Origin: JANNRR01 sp031401675
Lineage (GTDB): Bacteria > Pseudomonadota > Alphaproteobacteria > Rhodobacterales > Rhodobacteraceae
DNA length: 15,016 nt
NCBI GenBank assembly: GCA_031401675.1
Contig: JANNRR010000039.1
Location: 1 to 15,016 of the forward strand
Reading direction: 5' to 3'
Part shown: positions 7,104 to 13,558 of the stretch, one piece after another
Layout: each line of letters opens with the position of its first letter
Numbering within the stretch: the first letter of the stretch is position 1
Program-made: the position numbers and the translations under genes
The notes under the pieces: model-generated
What the model was told of the DNA's origin: nothing
Databases searched by the model: none
The model's input: only the letters and a program-made list of their open reading frames with translations

Positions 7104-7148
7104 ACCCCGCAGGCTGGAGGCGGTGCGGTGGGCCTTGAGATGCCCTCG

Positions 7149-7181
7149 CCATTGGTTCTCGGACCACTGGCGAACCACTGG
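7149..7181. repeat. 33-nt stem-loop insert 2 in IS5 orfA
   Basis: Left arm CCATTGGTTC (7149-7158), loop TCGGACCACTGGC (7159-7171), right arm GAACCACTGG (7172-7181). The arms pair at 9 of 10 positions. The loop matches that of the stem-loop at 7318-7350 at 12 of 13 positions. The right arm also resembles the loop, giving an 11-bp near-perfect tandem repeat (7161-7182). It accounts for most of the extra codons after the first catalytic Asp of OrfA. Confidence 0.75.
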
Positions 7182-7317
7182 CTCGACATCCATCATCAGC
7201 ATCGCGGTGTCCTGGCCTTCATTGGCCAACAGGGTCAGGATGCGGGCAAAGACCCCCAGCCGGCTCCAGCGCACCCAGCGATTGTAAAGCGTCTTGGGCG
7301 GACCATAAGCCGCGTTC

Positions 7318-7350
7318 GGGCATCACCTCGGACCAATGGCGGTGATGCCC
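7318..7350. repeat. 33-nt stem-loop insert 1 in IS5 orfA
   Basis: Perfect 10-bp arms GGGCATCACC (7318-7327) and GGTGATGCCC (7341-7350) enclose the 13-nt loop TCGGACCAATGGC (7328-7340). The hexamer CATCAC recurs at 7355-7360, 34 nt from its first copy. Read in orfA, the extra sequence is net 33 nt, which keeps the frame but brings in a TGA (7325-7323). Confidence 0.8.
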
Positions 7351-7573
7351 TCACCATCACGCCAACGCAACCCATTGCGATTGATGAAGATAATCCCGCT
7401 TAGGACACGCTTGTCATCGACACGCGGAACCCCATGCGACAGCGGAAAGAACGGCTTGATCCGTTCCATTTGCGCGTCCGTCAGCCAGAACAAATCACTC
7501 ATGCGGCACCCCCTTGGTGCCAACAATGAATCAAACCACCATAGCGCGCGCAAGCAGTTTAACGGGTCCTGAC

Positions 7574-7583
7574 CCTAGCCCGC
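7574..7583. repeat. Inverted 10-mer, outer IS5 boundary
   Basis: CTAGCCCGCC, the exact reverse complement of 6666-6675. Just inside it lies the near-palindrome GGGTCCTGACCC (7564-7575), a plausible true terminal sequence of the IS. The adjoining SDR gene ends at 7599. Confidence 0.5.
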
Positions 7584-7598
7584 CTTCTGGCCGATTGC

Positions 7599-8429
7599 TT
7601 ATGGCCTCGCGACCCAGGGAGGATCGCGGAATGAATCCCAGGTCGCCCCGACCCCGGCGTCCACCGGAAGCGCTATGCCGGTAATGCCGCGCGCCGCTGG
7701 CGATGTGATGAAGGCGATGGCCGATGCAATGTCACGCGGGGTCAGCACGCGCCCCAGCGGATGCCGCGCGGCGTAGGCGGCAAGCACAGCTTCTCCATCG
7801 GGCAGCGTAGCCAGCCTTCCGCGCAGCAACGGTGTGTCAGTCACGCTTGGGCAGACACAATTCACCGTCACCCCATCGCGCGCAAGATCAAGTGCCGCCG
7901 CCCTGGCCATGTTCAGAAGCGCCCCTTTCGAAACGCAGTAGCTGAACATGCCCCACTCGGCCTGCAGACCGTCGAGTGAGGACAGAAGAACGATAGCGCC
8001 GCGTTTTCGTGGGCGCATGCTGCGCGCGGCTTCGCGGATCAGTAGGAAAGACCCACGCACGTTCACGGCCATCACGCTTTCGAAATCCGTCACGCTCGTC
8101 TCGAAGACCGGCCCGCCTTCGCCGAGGATACCGGCACAGGCTACGGCGACATCCACTTCGCCCAACTCGGTCCTTGTCCGGGCGAATGCGGCGGTGACTA
8201 CAGCCTCGTCGCCGGCATCGCCGAAAAGGGCAAGGGCGCGGCGCCCGATTGCGCGGATTTCCCCGGACACTGCTTCCGCGGCTCCGGGCGTTCTGTCGAG
8301 AAGGGCGACGTCGGCACCGAGTTCCGCCAGGACAAGTGCCGTTTCGCGCCCGATACCCGACCCGCCGCCAGTGACAAGCGCCACATGGCCCGAATGGCTA
8401 AGGGCGGCGAGGGAATCCGGGCCGGTCAT
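7599..8429 (-). CDS. SDR-family NAD(P)-dependent dehydrogenase (operon-distal)
   Basis: Classical short-chain dehydrogenase, 276 aa. The nucleotide-binding motif TGGGSGIG lies at residues 20-27, catalytic N123 in AVNVRG, S150/S151 in LLSSLDG, and Y164-x3-K168 in SYCVSKG. The usual NNAG motif reads ACAG (97-100), a tolerated variant. The C-terminus is slightly extended (WDSFRDPPWVARP). Start is ATG 8429, which overlaps the lactonase stop by 4 nt and has GAGAGGAA upstream; a longer start at 8558 would lie inside the lactonase gene. Together with the adjacent SMP-30 enzyme it plausibly oxidises a sugar to a lactone or a sugar acid to a keto acid. Its stop lies only about 15 bp from the outer IS 10-mer, so transcription probably runs into the IS. 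Confidence 0.92.
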   Translation of the reverse strand: MTGPDSLAALSHSGHVALVTGGGSGIGRETALVLAELGADVALLDRTPGAAEAVSGEIRAIGRRALALFGDAGDEAVVTAAFARTRTELGEVDVAVACAGILGEGGPVFETSVTDFESVMAVNVRGSFLLIREAARSMRPRKRGAIVLLSSLDGLQAEWGMFSYCVSKGALLNMARAAALDLARDGVTVNCVCPSVTDTPLLRGRLATLPDGEAVLAAYAARHPLGRVLTPRDIASAIAFITSPAARGITGIALPVDAGVGATWDSFRDPPWVARP

Positions 8430-9328
8430 TCTGTTCCTCTCACGCGGATGCTGCCCTTGCTGACTGGCGCGCCACCGCCTGGGTAGTGCAATTTCCACAA
8501 CTTGCCGTAGTAGGTGGCCTCGGACGATGCTGCCAGCACGGAGGCATCGGTGACCCAAAGAGTTTCGCCGTCAAAGGCGAGGTTGGTCGGCGCTCCGCCG
8601 ACGGGAATGAAGTCGATGATCCGCCCATCCGGCGCGACGACGTGAATGCCCTTGCCCACCAGATCGGTGACCAGAAGCGATCCGTCGGCGGCGATGGCCA
8701 TGCCGTCGAGGATCGGATTGTCGCCCGGCATCCTGCCCAGATCCTCAACTCTGCCATCCGGGCGCTGACGTTTCACATGGCCGGTGTAGCTTTCGTCCCA
8801 GACGATCGAGCCATCCGCCTCGACGACCACGCCGTTGGGAAAGGTCGGTCGGTCGAACCGGATCTGCACCCGCGTCGTACCGTCGGGTGCCATCCGGAAG
8901 ATATAGGACGGGTCGGGGCTGGCCGGATTGTAGGTTCCCGGGTCCGTCCACACCAGACTGCCGTCGGGCGCGAAACTGAGGTCGTTCGGGCCATTGAGGA
9001 CAATGCCTTCAACCTGCGTAACCAGCGTTTCGGGCGCACCGCCTTCCCGGATGCGCTGGATCGACGGGGACGTTATCTCGGCGGCGCGCCACGGGCCGAC
9101 AGTTCCACCGTTCTGGCAGACATAAATTGCACCATCCGCTCCCAGAACGGACGAGTTGGGTGCGCCCTGTGTATAGGCGAAACGCGTTGCGATTCCATCG
9201 GCCCTGACGCGGGTGAGCTGGCTTCGGTAGCTTTCGACGAAGACCAAGCTGCCATCCGGCAACACCGTCGGTCCTTCCGGCCAGCCAAGGTTTTCGGCAA
9301 CAAGTTGCGGTTTCAATATGTCGTTCAT
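8426..9328 (-). CDS. SMP-30/gluconolactonase-family lactonase
   Basis: Six-bladed beta-propeller, metal-dependent sugar lactonase, 300 aa. The predicted metal and active-site residues are present: E18 in GWPEGP, N115 in NGPNDL, N165 in FPNGV, and D208 in ILDGMAIAADG, in the order found in SMP-30. Repeated blade motifs (PDGSLV, ADGSI, ADGSLLVTD) recur. There is no signal peptide, so it should act in the cytoplasm. Start is ATG 9328 with AGGAG 8 nt upstream and a 4-nt overlap with the permease stop; longer in-frame starts run into the permease gene. It would hydrolyse an aldonolactone made by a neighbouring dehydrogenase. The particular lactone cannot be told from the sequence. Confidence 0.93.
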   Translation of the reverse strand: MNDILKPQLVAENLGWPEGPTVLPDGSLVFVESYRSQLTRVRADGIATRFAYTQGAPNSSVLGADGAIYVCQNGGTVGPWRAAEITSPSIQRIREGGAPETLVTQVEGIVLNGPNDLSFAPDGSLVWTDPGTYNPASPDPSYIFRMAPDGTTRVQIRFDRPTFPNGVVVEADGSIVWDESYTGHVKRQRPDGRVEDLGRMPGDNPILDGMAIAADGSLLVTDLVGKGIHVVAPDGRIIDFIPVGGAPTNLAFDGETLWVTDASVLAASSEATYYGKLWKLHYPGGGAPVSKGSIRVRGTE

Positions 9329-10173
9329 TTCACGGCTCCTGCGGTTAGACCTCGCACGATGTAGCGCTGCACAAAAAGTGAGAAGATCAAGATCGGGATC
9401 ACGGTCACCACGCCCACAGCGGCGGCAATGTTCCAGTCGATCGGGCGTTGTGCGCTGACCAGGGTCGCTGCTCCGAGAGAGATGGTCTGAAGAGAGCGCG
9501 AATTGACAACATAGAGAGCAACGAGAAACTCGTTCCAGACGAACAGAGCACCAAACAGGGCTGAAGTCATGATGCCTGGCCATACCACAGGCAGATGCAC
9601 TCGCGTCAGAATACGCCAATGCGAAGCGCCGTCGATCGCGGCAGCCTCGTCAATTTCGCGCGGAACCTCGTCGAAGAACCCGATCATGATCCACACGACC
9701 AGTGGCAGAGAAAAGGCGACATAGGGCAGGATCAGGCCAGAATAGGTATCCTGAAGTCCTGTCGACTTGATCATGATGAAGATCGGAATCGCCACCGCGA
9801 TCGGTGGCATGAAACGCATTGACAGGATGAACGACGCAAGCCCCTCGGACCCGCGGAAGGTCAGTCGCGAAAAGGCGTAGGCTGCGGGCACTCCGATCAG
9901 AATCGCAAGGAAAGTGGCGACCGAGACCACCAAAAGCGAGTTCATCGTGAAACTCGCCATGCCCTGATCCCAAAGCACTTCATTGTAGTTCTTGGCGATC
10001 TGGGCCCATTTGAATTCGAGCGTCGGCGGCACCTGCGCTGCGATCTCGATCCGCCGCTTGGTCGACAGCACTGCAAGGTAGAGAAAGGGCGCAATGCCGC
10101 CAATTCCGATGAGGATCAGCGCTGTGTAGGCAATGACCCTACCCGGCGTGACACCCTTGCGGAGCCGGTTCAT
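9325..10173 (-). CDS. Carbohydrate ABC transporter permease, MalG type
   Basis: Inner-membrane permease, 282 aa, with the first membrane helix at about residues 13-35 and the EAA docking loop at about 173-199 (EIDEAAAIDGASHWR then HLPVVWPGI). It ends RGLTAGAVK, the typical MalG tail. Start ATG 10173 overlaps the preceding permease stop by 4 nt and has AAGGGAA just upstream; the in-frame extension to 10551 lies inside the other permease gene. It pairs with the MalF-type subunit and the binding protein upstream in the operon. No ATPase gene is found in the operon. Confidence 0.94.
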   Translation of the reverse strand: MNRLRKGVTPGRVIAYTALILIGIGGIAPFLYLAVLSTKRRIEIAAQVPPTLEFKWAQIAKNYNEVLWDQGMASFTMNSLLVVSVATFLAILIGVPAAYAFSRLTFRGSEGLASFILSMRFMPPIAVAIPIFIMIKSTGLQDTYSGLILPYVAFSLPLVVWIMIGFFDEVPREIDEAAAIDGASHWRILTRVHLPVVWPGIMTSALFGALFVWNEFLVALYVVNSRSLQTISLGAATLVSAQRPIDWNIAAAVGVVTVIPILIFSLFVQRYIVRGLTAGAVK

Positions 10174-11081
10174 GGCATTCCCTTGCGCAAAGGCATGTAG
10201 CGGAACAAGACTGTGGTACCGACCGCAAGGATGATGAGCATGGCATAGGCCACTGCAGCGGCGTAGCCGTAGTTCTGGAACTGGAACCCGTTCTGGAAGG
10301 CAAAGAACGCAAGCGTCGTGGTACCGCGGGCCGGCCCGCCATAGCTGAGCCCATAGATCAGGTCGAAGGCCCGAAACGCATCCACGGCGCGAAACGTCGC
10401 CGCGAAGATGATGGCGGGCATCAACATCGGCAGGGTAATCCGGCGAAAGGTCGTGAGGGGCCTGGCGCCGTCCATTTCGGCCGCTTCGAATACGTCCAGT
10501 GGCAGGGTCTGCAGGCGGGCGAAAACAATCATGAAAACGAAGGGCGTCCACTGCCAGGTGTCAACCAGAACCAGCGTCACTATGGCCATCCAGACCGATC
10601 CCAGCCAGTCGGGAGGCGTCAGGCCGATGGAGCGGATCGACCAGTCCACCAACCCCCAGTCTGGATTGAGAAGTGCCCGCCACATCACGCCGACGACGAT
10701 CGGCGTCATCAGCATCGGCAGCAGCAGGATCCCCCGCACAATCCAGGCGCCGCGAAGATGGAGGTTGAAGAACATCGCGAGCGCAACACCTGCGACGACC
10801 TGAATCGTCACGCCAAGCGAAACCATGATGGCACTGTTAAGAGCCGCATTCCAGAACAGCGGGTCCGACAGAAGGAACGCGTAGTTTTCAAAGCCGACGA
10901 ACCGCCCGGTGCCGGCCGCCGCAGTAAGGTCCGTAAAGGAAAGGCGCAGCGAATGGATCAGCGGATAGATTGCGAAGATCAACAGGTACACGACACACGG
11001 CCCGAGAAACAGCAGCAGGGTTCGCCGCGGATTCTCGGGTCGTCCGAATGGCGAAGAGTGGGCGGCAGGCCGCGATGCCAT
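10170..11081 (-). CDS. Carbohydrate ABC transporter permease, MalF type
   Basis: Inner-membrane permease, 303 aa. A short cytoplasmic N-terminus precedes the first helix at about residues 21-43, and the EAA loop is at about 197-223 (DVFEAAEMDGARPL then FRRITLPMLMPAI). The segment AFDLIYGLSYGGP is a frequent MalF/UgpA signature before the last helices. It begins 18 bp after the binding-protein stop, with a weak GGGGCG ribosome-binding site, and ends in an ATGA overlap with the MalG-type gene. Its sequence differs clearly from the permease at 137-1126, so this is a distinct importer and not a duplication. Confidence 0.94.
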   Translation of the reverse strand: MASRPAAHSSPFGRPENPRRTLLLFLGPCVVYLLIFAIYPLIHSLRLSFTDLTAAAGTGRFVGFENYAFLLSDPLFWNAALNSAIMVSLGVTIQVVAGVALAMFFNLHLRGAWIVRGILLLPMLMTPIVVGVMWRALLNPDWGLVDWSIRSIGLTPPDWLGSVWMAIVTLVLVDTWQWTPFVFMIVFARLQTLPLDVFEAAEMDGARPLTTFRRITLPMLMPAIIFAATFRAVDAFRAFDLIYGLSYGGPARGTTTLAFFAFQNGFQFQNYGYAAAVAYAMLIILAVGTTVLFRYMPLRKGMP

Positions 11082-11099
11082 GCGCCCGCGCCCCGGATC

Positions 11100-12527
11100 T
11101 CAGGCCAGATGCCCGGACTTGCGCAGCAGGTCCTCCCACTGTTTCTGGACTTTTGCACAGGCCGTCGCAGCATCTTGCGTCCCCAGAAGTGCGGCGTTGA
11201 ACTCGACGTTCATGATGTCGTTAAGCTGGAAGAACTCGGGGATGCGCGAGGTCGGGATAACTTCGGCGGTCATTGACGCTGCCAGCGAGTCCGGCAGATA
11301 GGGGAAGCTTGCCACCAAATCGGGATTCTCGTAGGTGGAAATCCGGCTCGCATCGATCTGATAGGTTTCCATCGCGAATTCGTTGAAACGTTTGGACGTG
11401 ATCCACATCAGGGCAAGCCAGGCGGCATCCTTTTTGGCCGGATCGGCGTTGGCTGGAATGCCGACGCCCCAGCCGCCCTGAATGGCCCGCGGTGTCTGCC
11501 CTGCGGCAGCCGGCACCTTGCCAGTGCCCGTCACATCGGCGACCATCGAGTTTTCGGCATTGAAGATCGGCCCGGCGATGGTCGACCAAAACACCATCTG
11601 GGCAATCTTCCCGGTAGAGAAGCCGTCCACATTCTCGGCGAAGCCGTACTTGGTGACGTTCTTCGGTGCGAAGGGAAGCAGGTCGATCATCATCTGGAGC
11701 GCAGCGACAGACTCGGTCGACGTCACGCGGGGCATAAAGGTCTTTTCGCGCGGATCGCCATCCATCAGCGTGCCGCCGATCGTGATGAAGCGCGTGTACC
11801 AGTCCACGGTGGCCAGGGAGAAATCGTTGGCGCCGATGAACGAGCAGCCTGCCACCTCGTCGGTGTGCAACTTCTCGGCGGCAGCGCGGAACTCTTCCCA
11901 GTTCGTTGCGGGAGCAAGACCGGCCGCATCGAACAGGTCCTTACGGTAGAAATAGATGACCGAACCCGAATGCAGACCGGGGATGCCATACACATCCTTG
12001 CCCTTGCCGACAGAGCCGCTTGCCATGTCGAAAATGCCGACGTTGGCCATGGCAGGCGGAAGGAAATCGGCGAAATCCCAATCCGCAGGCGTGTGTGCCG
12101 GGTCTTCAATCCACTTGTTGAGTTGGTCGTAATACCCGGCCCCGACCTGCTGTGTCGTCAGGAAGCCCAGATACATGATCAGTTCGAATGACGACTGCGG
12201 CGCCTGGAGGTTCTGCAGCGTCTTTTCGATCAGCGGCCCAAGCGCGGGGGATGTTACTTCAAGCTCGATCCCGGTCTGTTCCAGGAATTCCGGCATCAGA
12301 TCTGCCAAGGCACGGTGGTCGTTCTCGTCGCCGGTCACGAGGATGCCAAGCTTGGTGCCGGCATACTTCTTCCAGTCAAAGTCCTGCGCCCATGCGGCGC
12401 GCGGGCCGACGCCGCCGGCCATGCCGACGCCTACGCCTACGCCGAGAGCCGCCAGACCACGCAGCAAATCACGGCGCGAGGCGCCAAGGTTCAAATGCCG
12501 GAGACCGGCTGCTGTTCCATCTTCCAT
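11100..12527 (-). CDS. Tat-exported sugar ABC transporter substrate-binding protein
   Basis: Extracellular solute-binding protein family 1, 475 aa, somewhat longer than the usual 410-440. The N-terminus carries a twin-arginine motif SRRDLL (R18, R19), a weakly hydrophobic Gly/Val/Ala-rich stretch, and a probable cleavage after AWA (residue 47). Export as a folded protein is therefore expected. The mature part shows features common in sugar-binding proteins: KDVYGIPGLHSGSVIYFYRKDLFDAAG, TNWEEFRAAAEKL, and GGWGVGIPANADPAKKDAAW near the hinge. Start is ATG 12527 with GGGGGGAAAC immediately upstream. It heads the operon that continues with two permeases, lactonase and SDR. The ligand is probably a sugar or sugar derivative, unnamed. 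Confidence 0.92.
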   Translation of the reverse strand: MEDGTAAGLRHLNLGASRRDLLRGLAALGVGVGVGMAGGVGPRAAWAQDFDWKKYAGTKLGILVTGDENDHRALADLMPEFLEQTGIELEVTSPALGPLIEKTLQNLQAPQSSFELIMYLGFLTTQQVGAGYYDQLNKWIEDPAHTPADWDFADFLPPAMANVGIFDMASGSVGKGKDVYGIPGLHSGSVIYFYRKDLFDAAGLAPATNWEEFRAAAEKLHTDEVAGCSFIGANDFSLATVDWYTRFITIGGTLMDGDPREKTFMPRVTSTESVAALQMMIDLLPFAPKNVTKYGFAENVDGFSTGKIAQMVFWSTIAGPIFNAENSMVADVTGTGKVPAAAGQTPRAIQGGWGVGIPANADPAKKDAAWLALMWITSKRFNEFAMETYQIDASRISTYENPDLVASFPYLPDSLAASMTAEVIPTSRIPEFFQLNDIMNVEFNAALLGTQDAATACAKVQKQWEDLLRKSGHLA

Positions 12528-12584
12528 GTTTCCCCCCGTGCCAGTTTCTTCGACCGAAGGCTCCTTGGCCCCCTCGACAAAGAA

Positions 12585-12614
12585 ATCGTAGCACAGGGAA
12601 TCGTCTCAAGTCAA
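12585..12614 (-). promoter_or_regulatory. Sigma70-like promoter of the sugar operon
   Basis: On the minus strand TTGACT (12614-12609) is a 5/6 match to the -35 box. After an 18-nt spacer, TACGAT (12590-12585) is a 4/6 match to the -10 box. Transcription would start near 12578, leaving about a 50-nt leader before ATG 12527. The LacI-type palindrome at 12611-12622 overlaps the -35 element. Confidence 0.5.
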
Positions 12615-12622
12615 ACGATTGA
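12611..12622. promoter_or_regulatory. Candidate LacI-family operator
   Basis: TCAAACGATTGA is a 12-bp palindrome with one mismatched pair and the central CG typical of LacI/GalR operators. It lies between the divergent sugar operon and the SDR-lacI pair and covers the -35 box of the minus-strand promoter. Related half-sites AATCGT occur at 12584-12589 and 12599-12604. Binding by the regulator encoded at 13559-14578 is inferred from position. Confidence 0.5.
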
Positions 12623-12698
12623 TTATTTCGACAGTTGTGTTAGTCAATCCTTTGTGTTGTGGCCGGAGCGCGAAACGGCAGGTAGTCTATGTCACACC

Positions 12699-12711
12699 GG
12701 TCAATCTGACC
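12699..12711. promoter_or_regulatory. Short palindrome ahead of the plus-strand SDR gene
   Basis: GGTCA-ATC-TGACC, perfect 5-bp arms, 16 bp before the SDR start codon. It may be a second regulatory site or a hairpin in the leader. It is not a LacI-type site because it lacks a central CG. Confidence 0.25.
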
Positions 12712-12727
12712 ATGAAGGGGGAATGCG

Positions 12728-13555
12728 ATGTCGGAAGTTGCTCATGGGCGAAGCGTGGTAGTGACGGGTGCAGGGTCCGGGATCGGGCGCGCAATCGCTC
12801 TACGATTGGCAACCGACGGCTGGCGGGTTGCTGCGGTCGAGATCGACAAAGCGAGTGCCGCCGATCTGAGCGCCGTTCTCGGCCCGGGACACAGTGTCCT
12901 GACGGGCGATGCCGCCGACCGCACGGTGTTGGCGAATACACGCTTTGCTGCCGAAGCCCTCGCGCCGCTTCGGGGTTGGGTGAACAATGTTGGCATCGCG
13001 CTGATGGGGAACCTGCACGAGCCGTGCGAGGAGGATGTGGACCGGGTGATCCGTGTCAATCTGATGTCCCAATTCTGGGGTGCGTCCGAGGCAATCCGGG
13101 CGTGGGTGGCAGGGCGGACCAAAGGTGCCATTGTCAACATCGGTTCGGTTCACGGGCGCGTGGGGTTCAACATGTGGGCCGCCTATGACGTTGCGAAGGG
13201 CGGTGTCGACGCGCTGACACGCTATGTGGCCGTCGAATACGGCCCTGTCGGGATACGCTGCAATACCATCGCACCGGGCGCGATCCGCACACCCTTGGTC
13301 GAGCGGGTGATCCGTGATAGCCCCGATAGTGCCATGGCGGAACGGGAAATGTCGATTCAGCATCCACTTGAGCGCATCGGCGAACCCAGCGAGGTTGCTG
13401 CCGCGACGGCGTGGCTGCTCTCGGATGAATCTTCCTTCGTCACGGGCGAATCGATTGCGGTCGACGGGGGCCTGACGGCGCGCTGCTATCGCTATGCCCC
13501 GGATGCCGGTCTTGTAGCGCGCTACGCATCAGCGATTGCGCCGGTCGGACACTGA
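12728..13555 (+). CDS. SDR-family NAD(P)-dependent dehydrogenase (divergent, beside lacI)
   Basis: Classical SDR, 275 aa: cofactor motif TGAGSGIG (13-20), acidic EID (38-40) after beta-strand 2 which favours NAD over NADP, NNVG (86-89), N111, S140 in NIGSVHG, and Y153-x3-K157 in AYDVAKGG. A GESIAVDGGLTAR-type C-terminal segment is typical of FabG-like sugar and polyol dehydrogenases. ATG 12728 follows AAGGGGGAA; a nearby ATG at 12712 is in another frame. LacI starts 3 bp after its stop. It is unlike the SDR at 7599-8429 in most positions, so the two are separate enzymes, probably acting at different steps of the same sugar pathway. Confidence 0.92.
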   Translation: MSEVAHGRSVVVTGAGSGIGRAIALRLATDGWRVAAVEIDKASAADLSAVLGPGHSVLTGDAADRTVLANTRFAAEALAPLRGWVNNVGIALMGNLHEPCEEDVDRVIRVNLMSQFWGASEAIRAWVAGRTKGAIVNIGSVHGRVGFNMWAAYDVAKGGVDALTRYVAVEYGPVGIRCNTIAPGAIRTPLVERVIRDSPDSAMAEREMSIQHPLERIGEPSEVAAATAWLLSDESSFVTGESIAVDGGLTARCYRYAPDAGLVARYASAIAPVGH

Positions 13556-13558
13556 GCG

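Larger units (their letters stand above)
7080..7502 (-). pseudogene. IS5-family OrfA with in-frame stop and two small insertions
   Basis: It starts MSDLFWLTDAQMERIKPFF at ATG 7502 and continues VPRVDDKRVLSGIIFIN and NGLRWRD, typical IS427-group OrfA. After RWRD the frame reads GEGITAIGPR and a TGA at 7325-7323, then resumes in the same frame with PNAAYGPPKTLYNRWVRWS and GVFARI. Related proteins read RWRDAP.AYGPPK here, so about 11 codons including the stop are inserted. A second in-frame insertion, VEPVVRQWSENQWRG, sits where relatives have D-A-T-HLKAHRTAS. That is immediately after the first catalytic Asp in MLMMD. The frame ends at 7080 after KKGGPNG. The stop codon and the active-site insertion make this copy inactive. 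Confidence 0.8.
6666..7583 (-). mobile_element. IS5-family (IS427-group) insertion sequence, degenerate
   Basis: The element carries the two-frame orfA/orfB organisation of the IS427 group, about 918 bp between two perfect inverted 10-mers (GGCGGGCTAG at 6666-6675, CTAGCCCGCC at 7574-7583). These may be terminal repeats, or CTAG may be the duplicated target with the true ends inside. OrfA is broken by an in-frame stop, and orfB has lost its own stop by fusion. One side borders an IS1182 remnant and the other the 3' end of a sugar-operon SDR gene. No matching target duplication lies outside the 10-mers (ACC on one side, TTC on the other). That fits a deletion or recombination having joined the two flanks. 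Confidence 0.75.

Noticed and set aside
7080..7502. Frameshift as the explanation for the early OrfA stop
   Set aside because: Frames before and after the stop are identical; an in-frame insertion carrying TGA explains it without any frameshift.
8486..9364. A 292-codon plus-strand frame opposite the lactonase
   Set aside because: Antisense of SMP-30; the minus frame has all four metal/active-site residues and operon overlaps at both ends.
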